From: Oscillospiraceae bacterium
GTDB lineage: Bacteria; Bacillota; Clostridia; Oscillospirales; Oscillospiraceae
Assembly: GCA_015067635.1 (NCBI GenBank)
Contig: SVMA01000005.1
Span: 1-64,000 of the forward strand
Direction of reading: 5' to 3'
Length of the DNA stretch: 64,000 nucleotides
The position numbers and the translations under genes were made by a program. The notes under the pieces were generated by a model. The model saw only the letters and a program-made list of their open reading frames with translations, did no database searches and was not told where the DNA came from. Within the stretch, counting starts at the first letter, position 1; every line of letters starts with the position of its first letter. Below are positions 42,272 to 52,056 of the stretch, piece after piece.

Positions 42272-42964
42272 ATGATTTATAGTAGCGAAGTACAACATAT
42301 GTGCAGCGTTGGCAAGGGCGCATATCACGGTCCCGCACCCATTCCCGAAGAGGGCAAGTGGGTTCAGGTCAAGGAAATCAAGGATGTCTCCGGTTTTACC
42401 CACGGCATCGGCTGGTGCGCACCTCAGCAGGGCTGCTGCAAGCTGACCCTGAATGTGAAGGAAGGAATTATTGAAGAGGCTCTGGTAGAAACGCTGGGCT
42501 GCTCCGGCATGACCCACTCTGCCGCTATGGCTTCTGAGATCCTCATCGGTAAGACTCTGCTGGAGGCTCTGAACACCGACCTGGTGTGTGATGCCATCAA
42601 CACCGCTATGCGGGAGCTGTTCCTGCAGATCGTTTACGGCCGCAGCCAGTCCGCTTTCTCTGAGGACGGCTTGGCAGTGGGTGCATCTCTGGAAGACTTG
42701 GGTAAGGGTCTGCGCAGCCAGGTGGGTACCATGTTTGCCACCAAGGCAAAGGGCCCCCGTTATCTGGAAATGGCTGAGGGTTATGTGACCCGCATCGCTC
42801 TGGATGAGGATAATCTGATCACCGGTTACGAGTTCATCAATCTGGGCAAGATGATGGACTTCATCAAGAAGGGTGACGATGCCAACGAGGCACTGAAGAA
42901 GGCAAAGGGCTCCTATGGTCGCTTTGCTGATGCTGCCAAGTACATCGACCCCCGTCACGAATAA
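42272..42964 (+). CDS. NifU-N-like iron-sulfur scaffold-related protein paired with GGGtGRT
   Basis: 230 residues. The region ETLGCSGMTHSAAMASEILIG and VCDAINTAMREL resembles the NifU/IscU N-terminal scaffold fold (conserved Cys followed by a helix, then a second Cys). Extra cysteines lie in GWCAPQQGCCKLTL, so a metal or Fe-S site is plausible. It is not a standard IscU: the central part FSEDGLAVGASLEDLGKGLRS and the C-terminal half are specific to this family. It sits 15 bases before the GGGtGRT gene and uses the same strongly biased codons. Exact function unknown. Confidence 0.8.
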   Translation: MIYSSEVQHMCSVGKGAYHGPAPIPEEGKWVQVKEIKDVSGFTHGIGWCAPQQGCCKLTLNVKEGIIEEALVETLGCSGMTHSAAMASEILIGKTLLEALNTDLVCDAINTAMRELFLQIVYGRSQSAFSEDGLAVGASLEDLGKGLRSQVGTMFATKAKGPRYLEMAEGYVTRIALDEDNLITGYEFINLGKMMDFIKKGDDANEALKKAKGSYGRFADAAKYIDPRHE

Positions 42965-42979
42965 GAGGAGGACACAGAA

Positions 42980-43978
42980 ATGGCATTGTTTGAAGGTTAC
43001 GAAAGAAAAATCGACAAGATCAATGGTGTCCTGGCTCAGTACGGCTTGGGTTCTGTAGAAGCCTGCCGTGAGATCTGCACCGCTAAGGGCTTTGATCCCT
43101 ACGAGATCGTCAAGGGAATCCAGCCCATCGCATTTGAGGACGTTGCCTGGGCTTATTGCGTAGGTGCCGCCATCGCTATCAAGAAGGGCGTCAAGAACGC
43201 TGCTGAGGCTGCCGAGGCTATCGGCATCGGCCTGCAGGCATTCTGCATCCCCGGTTCCGTTGCTGAGGACCGTAAGGTCGGTCTGGGTCACGGCAATCTG
43301 GGCGCAATGCTTCTGCGTGACGAGACCAAGTGCTTCGCATTTTTGGCAGGTCACGAATCCTTTGCTGCTGCAGAAGGTGCCATCGGCATCGCCCGCAGCG
43401 CAAATAAGGCACGTAAGGAACCTCTGCGGGTCATCCTGAACGGTCTGGGTAAGGATGCGGCACAGATCATCTCCCGTATCAACGGCTTTACCTACGTGCA
43501 GACCCAGTTTGATTACTACACCGGCGAGCTGAAGATCGTCAACAAGATCGCTTACTCCAAGGGCGAGCGTGCCGCAGTTAACTGCTACGGCTGTGACGAT
43601 GTTCGGGAAGGTGTTGCCATCATGCACCATGAGGGCGTGGACGTATCTATCACCGGTAACTCCACCAATCCCACCCGGTTCCAGCACCCCGTTGCCGGCA
43701 CCTACAAGAAGGAATGCATCGAGCAGGGTAAGAAGTACTTCTCCGTTGCTTCCGGTGGTGGCACTGGCCGTACTCTGCACCCCGATAACATGGCAGCAGG
43801 TCCTGCTTCCTACGGCTTGACCGACACCATGGGCCGTATGCACGGCGATGCTCAGTTCGCAGGTTCTTCCTCCGTTCCCGCCCACGTGGAAATGATGGGC
43901 TTCCTGGGCGCTGGTAACAACCCCATGGTCGGCATGACCGTTTCCGTGGCTGTCGCTGTTGAGGAAAGCTTGAAGTAA
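42980..43978 (+). CDS. GGGtGRT family protein (unknown function)
   Basis: 332 residues carrying the name-giving motif ASGGGTGRTLHPDN (about 256-269). Other conserved stretches are GLGHGNLGAML, FLAGHESFAAAEGAIGIAR, NCYGCDDVREGVAIMHHEGVDV and MMGFLGAGNNPMVGMTV. No known catalytic motif is recognised; Gly-rich loops and conserved His/Cys suggest a ligand- or metal-binding enzyme. Strong codon bias (GGT, CGT, AAG, ATC) and a consensus promoter indicate an abundant protein. Always seen here with the scaffold-like gene, so the two probably work together. A strong terminator follows. Confidence 0.88.
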   Translation: MALFEGYERKIDKINGVLAQYGLGSVEACREICTAKGFDPYEIVKGIQPIAFEDVAWAYCVGAAIAIKKGVKNAAEAAEAIGIGLQAFCIPGSVAEDRKVGLGHGNLGAMLLRDETKCFAFLAGHESFAAAEGAIGIARSANKARKEPLRVILNGLGKDAAQIISRINGFTYVQTQFDYYTGELKIVNKIAYSKGERAAVNCYGCDDVREGVAIMHHEGVDVSITGNSTNPTRFQHPVAGTYKKECIEQGKKYFSVASGGGTGRTLHPDNMAAGPASYGLTDTMGRMHGDAQFAGSSSVPAHVEMMGFLGAGNNPMVGMTVSVAVAVEESLK

Positions 43979-44000
43979 TTACAACTTATAAAAACCTACC

Positions 44001-44035
44001 CCCGGGAATCGCATTTGCGATTCCCGGGCTTTTTG
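44001..44035 (+). terminator. Terminator of the GGGtGRT operon
   Basis: CCCGGGAATCGC and GCGATTCCCGGG, a 12-bp perfect stem with 4-base loop, followed by CTTTTT. Confidence 0.93.
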
Positions 44036-44149
44036 CAAAATTTTTCTTAAAGCGCTTGCCGTTTTCTTTCCCTTATGATACCATCAATGGAAGAAAATTA
44101 CCGCATGGTGCGCAGGCAAAATGCGCTGGATGCTTTGGAAGAGCAGACA

Positions 44150-45088
44150 ATGAAAAGGTTACTCAGTATTTTATTGCTGGCGGCTGTGGCAGTTGCTTGC
44201 ACAGCAGCATTACCGGTAGAGACGGAAGCGGCAGCGATGGGGTACTATACCTACTCGATTATCGGTGGCAAAGCGACAATTACAAGCGTAAGCTCAGCCA
44301 TATCCGGAAATGTTACAATCCCGTCCACTTTCGGGGGTTATACTGTGACGGGTATTGGCAACTACGCTTTCAACTGCTGTACCCACGTGACCAGCGTTAC
44401 GATTCCGGACAGCGTGACCAAGATTGGTGATTGCGCATTCTATAGCTGTACCAGCCTTACGGAAATGACCATTCCGGATAGAGTGACCTCTATTGGCAGC
44501 TGTGCATTCTATTATTGTGCGGAGCTGACGGCGATCAGCATTCCGGACAGCTTGGTAAGCATAGGGAACAACGCATTTGCAGACTGCGCCAAGCTGACTG
44601 ATATTACCCTTCCAAACGGTGTGACCGACATCGGAAATTTTGCTTTTTCCGGGTGCAACCTGCTGACGATTCATTGTGAGGAAGGATTAGAGGCTGAAAA
44701 TTATGCAAAAAAGAGTGGCATACCGATTGCCTATATTGGTGCAGTTACCCATGCCCACGACTACGCATCCGATTGGACGACGGATGAAAACAGCCATTGG
44801 CATCCTTGCTCCGGCTGTGAGGAAAAGGGCGATTATGCCGCCCACGCCTGGAACGATGGAGAAGTGACCAAGGAAGCCACCGAGGCGGAAACAGGCTTGA
44901 AAAAATACACCTGTACCGTCTGCGATGCGACCAAGGAAGAAACTTTGGATAAATTGGATGTGACTGCGAACCAAGGCAGAAATCCACCGGAGGGCAAATT
45001 CCCCTGGTGGATCGTAATCGTGCCGATTGTGGTGATTGGCGGCGGTGCAGCGGCAATCCTGTTCCTTAAAAAGAAAAAGAAAGCCTAA
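44150..45088 (+). CDS. Secreted/cell-surface BspA-like leucine-rich repeat protein
   Basis: 312 residues. A signal peptide (MKRLLSILLLAAVAVACTAALP) is followed by five LRR_5 repeats of about 23 residues (unit TSVTIPDSVTKIGDCAFYSC; about 60-180). Next comes a His/Cys-rich module, HWHPCSGCEEKGDYAAHAW and YTCTVCDATKEETL. The protein ends in a transmembrane helix (about 286-306) and a KKKKK tail. This is a membrane-anchored surface protein of the kind used in host or substrate contact. The start at 44150 is chosen for the signal peptide; GGAAGAG upstream is weak. An upstream in-frame extension lacks a signal. Confidence 0.8.
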   Translation: MKRLLSILLLAAVAVACTAALPVETEAAAMGYYTYSIIGGKATITSVSSAISGNVTIPSTFGGYTVTGIGNYAFNCCTHVTSVTIPDSVTKIGDCAFYSCTSLTEMTIPDRVTSIGSCAFYYCAELTAISIPDSLVSIGNNAFADCAKLTDITLPNGVTDIGNFAFSGCNLLTIHCEEGLEAENYAKKSGIPIAYIGAVTHAHDYASDWTTDENSHWHPCSGCEEKGDYAAHAWNDGEVTKEATEAETGLKKYTCTVCDATKEETLDKLDVTANQGRNPPEGKFPWWIVIVPIVVIGGGAAAILFLKKKKKA

Positions 45089-45093
45089 TCAAA

Positions 45094-45128
45094 ACAGCCC
45101 CCTGCGGAATTCCTCCGCTGGGGGTTTG
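45094..45128 (+). terminator. Terminator after the LRR gene
   Basis: CCCCCTGCGG and CCGCTGGGGG (one mismatch) with a 7-base loop, then GTTTG. Confidence 0.65.
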
Positions 45129-45139
45129 TGCCGATAGAG

Positions 45140-45172
45140 AAAAGACCCTGCCTGTTATATAAACAGGCAGGG
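45140..45172 (-). terminator. Terminator of the small membrane protein gene
   Basis: CCCTGCCTGTT and AACAGGCAGGG around a short AT loop; on the minus strand it is followed by TCTTTTCTC. Confidence 0.8.
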
Positions 45173-45177
45173 ATATT

Positions 45178-45663
45178 TTATAGGATTCCGTACATCAACA
45201 GGCTCATAATGGTGGTTGCCATGGCAACACCCAAAAGAATGGCCAAAGACGATTTTCGGATATGCATTCCCAAAAGGGACGCGATCAAAGCACCTGTCCA
45301 TGCGCCGGTACCGGGAAGGGGGATGCCGACGAACAGCAACAAACCGATAAATTCACCGTGCTTAAAAGAATCACTTTTCTTCATAGCCCGATCCTCCAGC
45401 TTGCAGACGATCCGACCAAAATGCTTTGTTGGCTTTAGCCATTGGAAGATATGCCGGATAAACAGCAATATGAAGGGTATTGGCAAAACGTTTCCAATAA
45501 CAGAGATAATGAGGGTAACGGATAGAGGAAGATGCAGTAAACGCCCAACCACAATACCGCCTCTGCACTCCAGAATCGGGAACAGAGAAACGATAAACGT
45601 TACCAGCTCTGCGGGAATATATTGACCTAAAGATTCTCCAAACCAGGCAGCTATGGCATCCAT
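45178..45663 (-). CDS. COG2426/small multidrug export family membrane protein
   Basis: 161 residues with four to five hydrophobic helices. Family motifs are PILECRGGI (first third) and GIPLPGTGAWTGALIASLLGM (second half), both typical of the Sm_multidrug_ex family (PF06695). The actual transport function of the family is not established. Stands alone between two terminators; the upstream region (45664-45761) holds only an AT-rich stretch. Confidence 0.82.
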   Translation of the reverse strand: MDAIAAWFGESLGQYIPAELVTFIVSLFPILECRGGIVVGRLLHLPLSVTLIISVIGNVLPIPFILLFIRHIFQWLKPTKHFGRIVCKLEDRAMKKSDSFKHGEFIGLLLFVGIPLPGTGAWTGALIASLLGMHIRKSSLAILLGVAMATTIMSLLMYGIL

Positions 45664-45761
45664 CTGTTTTCAAAGTCCCTTTCTGTGTTTGTGAAGCACG
45701 TACCGAATATCGGCACAGATTGGTAGTATTGTATGCCAAAAACAGAGGATTGTCAATATTT

Positions 45762-46748
45762 TTATGCCTGGGGCTCGGTTATCGGGTCGGTAGGTTCCGT
45801 TGGTTCTGTTGGGCCAGTGGGAACAGTAGGCTCTGTGGGCTCTGTCGATTCCGATGGCTCTGTCGGCTCAGTAGGAGTTTCAGTGGAAGTATCCGGTTTG
45901 GTATAGCTGATACTACCGTCAGCTTCAACGGTGATAAATGTGGAAGTATTTACAGAAAGTGCGCGCTCAAAATGCTGACCACCTGCGTCGTATTCGATAA
46001 TCAGACCGAACATGCCGTCGTAGGCGAAATACACATTGGAAACAGAAACGTCGAAAAACAGTTCGTATGACGGATCGAACGCATAATCTGCTATGTCCAC
46101 AAAAACTCTCTGCAGGAAGTATCGCCCTGCGGCTATGGGGACATATCTGCGAATGATCCAGGGAGAAGACTGTCCTCTTATCTGCAATTCCACAGCATCA
46201 CAGACACTGCAGACCCGTTGGTCGTAGGTAGCGGGATCTGCCACAGATTGCTCTGCCACACTCCAATTTCCAAAATTATGGGAAGCTTTTACAATGTTGG
46301 AGCGAATGTGCTGTTTACAGCGGGAGCAATATTGTTCCGTATATCCGTCGGTTTCGCAGGTGACAGGAATAATGGTCGCATCGCCCAAATTGTGACCCTT
46401 CGCATCCTTCATATCCCGAATGTCGGTTTTTCCGCAGGAGCAGGTATAAACGGTGTATCCCAAGTCCGTGCAGGAGGGAGCTTTCACAGATTCAATGGTA
46501 TAGCTGTGCTCATGAGGGTCTGTGGGCTCCGTGGGTTCCGTAGGCTCTGTTGGAAGTGTGGGTGCGGTAGAACCGTCCGGCGTGGAGGAAGAGGGGGCAG
46601 TAGAAGGGGCGGTTGTCGGTGTGCCGGAATTGAAAAGCATCTGGAACACGCCGCCGACACGGTTGAAAACGATGGCTACCATCACAATCATTAAGACCAG
46701 TAATGTAGACATGATTATCAACATCAGTTGTTTGATTGTCAGCTTCAT
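45762..46748 (-). CDS. Membrane-anchored surface protein with Cys-pair repeats and Glu-Pro-Thr linkers
   Basis: 328 residues. One N-terminal transmembrane helix (about 8-28) is followed by a Thr/Ser/Pro linker and three repeats of a His-Cys motif (GYTVYTCSCG, CETDGYTEQYCSRC, DQRVCSVCDA; each about 35 residues). A beta-rich domain (about 190-290) and an EPTEPTEPS tail complete it. The Cys-pair motif is like that of the LRR protein at 44150. Function unknown; extracellular. ATG 46748 is preferred over one 6 bases upstream because AAAGGAGAT then has normal spacing. Confidence 0.65.
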   Translation of the reverse strand: MKLTIKQLMLIIMSTLLVLMIVMVAIVFNRVGGVFQMLFNSGTPTTAPSTAPSSSTPDGSTAPTLPTEPTEPTEPTDPHEHSYTIESVKAPSCTDLGYTVYTCSCGKTDIRDMKDAKGHNLGDATIIPVTCETDGYTEQYCSRCKQHIRSNIVKASHNFGNWSVAEQSVADPATYDQRVCSVCDAVELQIRGQSSPWIIRRYVPIAAGRYFLQRVFVDIADYAFDPSYELFFDVSVSNVYFAYDGMFGLIIEYDAGGQHFERALSVNTSTFITVEADGSISYTKPDTSTETPTEPTEPSESTEPTEPTVPTGPTEPTEPTDPITEPQA

Positions 46749-46848
46749 AGGCATATCTCCTTTTCTTTGGGGTTATTATAGCGCAATTGTCGCGTGATTG
46801 CAAGGGGATGGGAAAAATTCCCGACGAAAAAACCAAAGGGGCGAATTG

Positions 46849-46877
46849 TTGACTTTTCACGGGAAAATGCGTATAAT
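46849..46877 (+). promoter_or_regulatory. Promoter of the parE-parC operon
   Basis: TTGACT (46849-46854), 17 bases, TATAAT (46872-46877), 39 bases before the parE start. Confidence 0.9.
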
Positions 46878-46916
46878 AAACTAGATAAAATATGGATAAG
46901 TTTGGCAGGTATTTTT

Positions 46917-48902
46917 ATGGCTACAAAAAAACAGGAACAATACGGAAATTCCAGCATTTCCATGCTGAAAGACGAACAGCGTGTCCGCCAGCTCCCTGCA
47001 GTTATTTTCGGTTCTGACGATCTGGAAGGATGCAAGCACGCAGTATTTGAAATTCTATCCAATGCAGTTGACGAAGCCCGGGAAGGTCATGGAGACATGA
47101 TCGTCGTTACACGCTATGAAGACTTGAGCGTGGAAGTGGAAGATTTCGGTCGGGGCTGTCCTGTTGACTACAATGAAAAGGAAAAGCGCTACAACTGGGA
47201 GCTGGTATTTTGCGAGATGTATGCCGGCGGTAAATACGGAAAGAATGGCGAAAATTACGGCTATTCTTTGGGTATGAACGGTTTGGGCTCCTGTGCCACC
47301 CAGTATGCTTCGGAATTCTTTGATGCCACTATCCGACGGGACGGTTTCCGTTACGATCTGCATTTCGAAAAAGGACGGAACAAGGGCGGACTGAAAAAAG
47401 AACCCACTGACCGCGGCCGGAAAACAGGTTCTCGTTTCCATTGGCGGCCGGACCGTCAGGTGTTTACGGATATCAATATTCCTGCCGATTACTATCGGGA
47501 TGTACTGCGCCGTCAAGCGGTGGTAAACAAAGGGGTTACCTTCAAATTCCGCAATCAGGTGGGCAAAAAATTTGAAGAGGAAGAATTCTGCTATGAAGAC
47601 GGCATCCGCCAGTACGTTGGTGAGTTGGTGGGAGATGATGCGTTCACCATGCCCACGTATTGGGAAACGGAACGTCGTGGTCGGGATGCGGAAAACCGTC
47701 CGGAAATGAAGCTGAAGATCACTTGCTCTTTCTGCTTCAGCAAGAAGGTAAGCCGCGTGGAGTATTATCACAACTCTTCCTGGCTGGAGCATGGCGGCAG
47801 TCCGGACCGTGCGGTACGGTTCGGCGTAACGGCGGCCTTTGACAAATTCCTTCGGGAAAACAATAAGTACACCAAAAACGAGAATAAGATTCTCTATCAG
47901 GATATTCAGGATTCGTTGGTGATGGTCACTAACTGCTTCTCCACCATCGGCTGTTTTGAAAACCAAACCAAGAAGGCGGTAAATTCCAAGTTTACCCAGG
48001 AAGCAATGACTGCGTTCTTCAAGGAACAGTTTGAAGTTTGGTTTATTGAGAATAAACAGGAGGCGGAACGGGCAGCCGAGCAGGTGCTCATCAACAAAAG
48101 AGCCCGTGAATCTGCGGAAAGAACAAAAACCAGCATAAAAAAGAATCTGTCTGCCAAGGTGGACATTGCCAATCGGGTGCAGAAGTTTGTTGACTGCCGC
48201 AGTAAGGATGCAGACAGACGGGAGCTGTATATCGTGGAGGGCGATTCCGCGTTGGGAAGCGTCAAGCTGAGTCGGGATGCAGAATTCCAGGGCATTATGC
48301 CGGTGCGGGGCAAAATCCTTAATTGTCTGAAGGCGGATTATAACAAAATTTTCGCATCTCCCATTATTACCGATCTGATTAAGGTGTTGGGTTGCGGTGT
48401 AGAGGTTGAAGGCAAAAAAGCCAAGGAACTGAGCAGTTTCGACCTTTCGCAGCTGAGGTGGAACAAAGTGGTCATCTGTACCGATGCGGACGTGGACGGC
48501 TTCCAGATCCGCACACTGATTCTGACGATGCTCTATCGGCTGTGTCCCACGCTGATTCGGGACGGGTATGTGTATATTGCAGAATCCCCTTTGTTTGAAA
48601 TCAGCTGTAAGGATCAGACATGGTTTGCCTATAATGAATCGGAAAAGGTGAAAATCCTTGCAGAACTGGAAGGCAAAAAGGTGACCATTCAGCGCTCCAA
48701 GGGTCTGGGCGAAAACGATCCGGAAATGATGTGGATGACCACCATGAATCCGGAAACCCGTCGGCTGATTAAGGTCATGCCTGAGGATGCGGAGCGTACC
48801 AGCCACTATTTTGATGTCCTGTTGGGAGATGCCCTGCAGGAGCGTAAGAATTTTATTGCAGAAAACGGCCCCAAGTATTTGGAGCTGGCTGATATTTCTT
48901 AA
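46917..48902 (+). CDS. parE: DNA topoisomerase IV subunit B (divergent GyrB/ParE family)
   Basis: ATPase subunit of a type II topoisomerase; 661 residues. GHKL motifs: FEILSNAVDEA, DFGRGCPVDY (for the usual DNGRGIPV) and GYSLGMNGLGSCA (for GLHGVG). The TOPRIM domain has YIVEGDSALGSVK and VVICTDADVDGFQIRTL with the acidic metal ligands. Several invariant residues differ from the commonest forms, placing it in a divergent ParE branch; with parC at 48915 it forms a unit distinct from gyrBA. The ATG at 46917 has only a weak ribosome site. Confidence 0.9.
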   Translation: MATKKQEQYGNSSISMLKDEQRVRQLPAVIFGSDDLEGCKHAVFEILSNAVDEAREGHGDMIVVTRYEDLSVEVEDFGRGCPVDYNEKEKRYNWELVFCEMYAGGKYGKNGENYGYSLGMNGLGSCATQYASEFFDATIRRDGFRYDLHFEKGRNKGGLKKEPTDRGRKTGSRFHWRPDRQVFTDINIPADYYRDVLRRQAVVNKGVTFKFRNQVGKKFEEEEFCYEDGIRQYVGELVGDDAFTMPTYWETERRGRDAENRPEMKLKITCSFCFSKKVSRVEYYHNSSWLEHGGSPDRAVRFGVTAAFDKFLRENNKYTKNENKILYQDIQDSLVMVTNCFSTIGCFENQTKKAVNSKFTQEAMTAFFKEQFEVWFIENKQEAERAAEQVLINKRARESAERTKTSIKKNLSAKVDIANRVQKFVDCRSKDADRRELYIVEGDSALGSVKLSRDAEFQGIMPVRGKILNCLKADYNKIFASPIITDLIKVLGCGVEVEGKKAKELSSFDLSQLRWNKVVICTDADVDGFQIRTLILTMLYRLCPTLIRDGYVYIAESPLFEISCKDQTWFAYNESEKVKILAELEGKKVTIQRSKGLGENDPEMMWMTTMNPETRRLIKVMPEDAERTSHYFDVLLGDALQERKNFIAENGPKYLELADIS

Positions 48903-48914
48903 GAGAGGGTCCAT

Positions 48915-51164
48915 ATGGCAAGAAAGAAGAAAGAACCGGAACAGAATAAGAAAAAGATTGACACCAGCGGTATCATGGGCTTGGTAGGCTCTACCACAGA
49001 GCAGGCGATCTCCGAAACCCTGGAGATCAACTATATGCCCTACGCCATGTCTGTCATCGTATCCCGAGCAATTCCGGAGATCGATGGCTTCAAGCCCTCT
49101 CATCGAAAATTGCTGTATACCATGTATAAGATGGGTCTGCTCAGCGGCGGACGGACCAAGTCTGCCAACATCGTGGGTCAGACCATGCGGCTCAACCCCC
49201 ATGGCGATGCGGCAATCTACGAAACTATGGTTCGTTTGGCTAAGGGCAATGAAACGCTGCTGCATCCCTTCGTGGATTCCAAGGGAAACTTTGGTAAAGT
49301 ATACTCCCGGGATATGGCCTACGCAGCTTCCCGTTACACGGAGGCAAAGCTGGACAGCTTCTGTCACGAGCTGTTCCGGGATATTGATTCAGATACGGTG
49401 GATATGGTGGACAACTATGACGCCACCATGAAAGAGCCCTCTTTGCTTCCCACCAGCTTTCCCAATGTGCTGGTTTCTGCAAATCAGGGTATTGCTGTTG
49501 GCATGGCATCCAATATCTGTTCCTTTAACCTGAAGGAAGTTTGCGAGACGACCATTGCCTTGATGGAAAACCCCGACCATGATGTTTTGGAGACTCTGCC
49601 CGGTCCGGATTTTTCCACCGGCGGAGAACTGATTTTTGATGAGAATGCCACCCGGGAGATTTATTCCACCGGCCGGGGCAGCTTCAAGCTTCGGGCAAAA
49701 TGGAGGTATATCAAGGAAGGCAATCTGATCGAGATATACGAGATTCCTTACTCCACCACCACGGAAGTCATTATGGACAAGGTGGCGGAACTGATGAAGG
49801 CCGGCAAAATCAAGGAAATCAACGACATGCGGGATGAAACAGACCTGGGCGGTCTGAAGCTGACGATTGATCTGAAGCGTGGCGTAGAGCCGGAAAAGCT
49901 CATGCAAAAGCTCTTCCGTCTGACTACCCTGCAGGACAGCTTCCCCTGCAATTTCAATATTTTGATAGCCGGTATGCCCCGTGTTATGGGTGTGGGAGAA
50001 ATTCTGGAGGAATGGACAGCCTGGCGGACGGAGTGCGTCAAGCGGCGGATCTATTTCCAGATTCAGAAAAAAGAAGACCGCCTGCACCTGCTAAAGGGCT
50101 TGGAACGGATCCTGCTGGATATCGACAAAGCCATCCGTATCATCCGGGAAACGGAACTGGATGCGGAGGTTATTCCCAATTTGATGATCGGCTTCGGCAT
50201 CGATGAAGTGCAGGCGAATTTCGTTGCGGAAATCAAGCTGCGCAACATCAATAAAGAATACATTCTGAAGCAGACCAAGGCAATTTCCGATCTGGAGAAG
50301 GAAATTGCAGAGCTCAAGGGCATTTTGGGCAGTCATTCCAAGCTGCAAAAGGTGATCATCGGGGAACTGAAAAAGGTGGCGGAAACCTACGGTCAGCCCC
50401 GAAAGACGGAAATCCTCTATGAAAACAGTCTGATCGAGGCGGAGGATGAGGACGAGCCTGTGCCGGATTATCCTGTGACCTTGTTCTTGTCCAAGGAAGG
50501 CTATTTGAAGAAAATTACTGCCCAATCTTTGCGGATGAGTGGTGAGCAAAAATTCAAGGAAGGCGACAGTCTGCGTCTGTCCGTGGAAACCAGCAATAAG
50601 GAAGAACTGTTGGTATTTACCAACCAATTCCAGTGCTATAAAACGAGATTGGCTGATTTTGAGGACGGAAAGGCCTCCCAGTTGGGAGATTATCTGCCGC
50701 AAAAGCTGGGAATGGATCCCGGCGAAAGTGTGATTCAGGTGGTTCTGCCCGGAGATTACAAGGGCTTCGTGCTGTTCTTCTTTGAAAACGGCAAGGCGGC
50801 CAAGGTTCCTCTGTCGGCTTATGAAACCAAGACCAACCGGAAAAAACTCACCGGTGCTTATTCGGATAAGAGTCCCTTGGTGGAAGCGTTTGCACTGACG
50901 GAAGATACCCAAATGGCGGTGTTTACCACCGACAGCCGGGCGGTAATTTTCTCCACCGCACAGCTATTGCCCAAGACGACACGGAATACCATTGGCGTAT
51001 CCGTGGTATCCTTAAAGAAAAAGGCCGCGGTCTGTCAGGTACAGCTGCTGGCAAATTGCGGTATTACCAATCAAAGCCGCTATCGGAGTAGAAACATTCC
51101 TTCAGCGGGAGCGCCTCTGAAGGAAGAAGATGCTCAGGAAAAGCAAATCAGCTTTGAGGTTTGA
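48915..51164 (+). CDS. parC: DNA topoisomerase IV subunit A
   Basis: 749 residues. DNA breakage-reunion subunit with the active-site tyrosine Y141 ([10 protein letters not shown]). The start [31 protein letters not shown] and [14 protein letters not shown] are GyrA/ParC hallmarks; GVGMASNI-like motif [15 protein letters not shown] follows. A long coiled coil sits at about 400-490. The C-terminal domain is short and lacks a clear GyrA box, supporting ParC rather than GyrA. 12 bases after parE. Confidence 0.92.
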   Translation: MARKKKEPEQNKKKIDTSGIMGLVGSTTEQAISETLEINYMPYAMSVIVSRAIPEIDGFKPSHRKLLYTMYKMGLLSGGRTKSANIVGQTMRLNPHGDAAIYETMVRLAKGNETLLHPFVDSKGNFGKVYSRDMAYAASRYTEAKLDSFCHELFRDIDSDTVDMVDNYDATMKEPSLLPTSFPNVLVSANQGIAVGMASNICSFNLKEVCETTIALMENPDHDVLETLPGPDFSTGGELIFDENATREIYSTGRGSFKLRAKWRYIKEGNLIEIYEIPYSTTTEVIMDKVAELMKAGKIKEINDMRDETDLGGLKLTIDLKRGVEPEKLMQKLFRLTTLQDSFPCNFNILIAGMPRVMGVGEILEEWTAWRTECVKRRIYFQIQKKEDRLHLLKGLERILLDIDKAIRIIRETELDAEVIPNLMIGFGIDEVQANFVAEIKLRNINKEYILKQTKAISDLEKEIAELKGILGSHSKLQKVIIGELKKVAETYGQPRKTEILYENSLIEAEDEDEPVPDYPVTLFLSKEGYLKKITAQSLRMSGEQKFKEGDSLRLSVETSNKEELLVFTNQFQCYKTRLADFEDGKASQLGDYLPQKLGMDPGESVIQVVLPGDYKGFVLFFFENGKAAKVPLSAYETKTNRKKLTGAYSDKSPLVEAFALTEDTQMAVFTTDSRAVIFSTAQLLPKTTRNTIGVSVVSLKKKAAVCQVQLLANCGITNQSRYRSRNIPSAGAPLKEEDAQEKQISFEV

Positions 51165-51176
51165 TAGGGTGCAAGT

Positions 51177-52037
51177 ATGAAAAAAGTGGGATATGTTGTA
51201 AATGTAATAAAAATCCTGGTGGGCTGCGCGCTGTTTGGCATCGGCTTTAATCTGTTTATGATCCCTTACGACATGAACGCCGGCGGACTGTCTGGCTTGT
51301 CCATGGTGTTGGTGCATCTGATCGGACGCGGCACGGTGGGTACGGTGACGATGCTGCTGAATATTCCACTTTTTGTGCTGGGCGGCTGGAAAATCGGTAA
51401 GAGGTTCTTTGTTTCCTCCTTGCTGGGAATGATCGCCAGCTCGGTTGCCATTGACGTTTTTGCGGCTTTGCCGGCACCACAAATAGAGCCGCTGGTGGCG
51501 GTTCTGTACGGCGGTGTGCTTTGCGGATTGGGACTGGGTATTGTGTTTGCTTCCGGGGCATCTACCGGCGGCTCAGATATTATTGTCCGACTGCTGAAGC
51601 GGAAATGGGAAAACGTACCCATCGGAACCATCAGTATCTGCCTGGATACGGCGGTGGTAATTCTCACCGGCATCGTATTTCGGGATATGCGCAAAACGCT
51701 CTACTGTATCATAGCAGTATTTGTTATGGGACGGGTCATTGATGCAGTGGTTTACCGCTTTGACTATTCCAAAGTGGCGCTGATCATCACCAAGCATCAT
51801 GCAGAGGTGGCACGGTCCATTGGTAAGGAGCTGGGAAGGGGCGCCACCCTTCTGCAGGGAGAAGGCGCTTACAGCGGAGAGAACACCAAGGTGGTTTTGA
51901 CGGCGGTGAAACGCCAGCAGCTGGCGGAGCTGAAGAAGCTGGTGGTGGAAGTGGATCCGGATGCTTTCATCATTGTTCAGGAGGCGCATCAGGTGTTGGG
52001 AGACGGTTTTTCCCGTTATTCCAAGGACGCACTTTAA
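51177..52037 (+). CDS. YitT-family membrane protein with DUF2179 domain
   Basis: 286 residues. Five transmembrane helices (about 8-200), with the family signatures NLFMIPYDMNAGGLSGLS and FASGASTGGSDIIVR, then a cytoplasmic DUF2179 domain (about 205-275: GATLLQGEGAYSGENTKVVL). Function of YitT is unknown. Begins 13 bases after parC; GATAGGGTGC precedes the start. Confidence 0.9.
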   Translation: MKKVGYVVNVIKILVGCALFGIGFNLFMIPYDMNAGGLSGLSMVLVHLIGRGTVGTVTMLLNIPLFVLGGWKIGKRFFVSSLLGMIASSVAIDVFAALPAPQIEPLVAVLYGGVLCGLGLGIVFASGASTGGSDIIVRLLKRKWENVPIGTISICLDTAVVILTGIVFRDMRKTLYCIIAVFVMGRVIDAVVYRFDYSKVALIITKHHAEVARSIGKELGRGATLLQGEGAYSGENTKVVLTAVKRQQLAELKKLVVEVDPDAFIIVQEAHQVLGDGFSRYSKDAL

Positions 52038-52056
52038 TAAAAAGGGGTGAGGCGAA

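Noticed and set aside
47055..49367. A 770-codon open frame opposite parE/parC
   Set aside because: It spans the junction of two real genes on the other strand and shows no protein-family motif.
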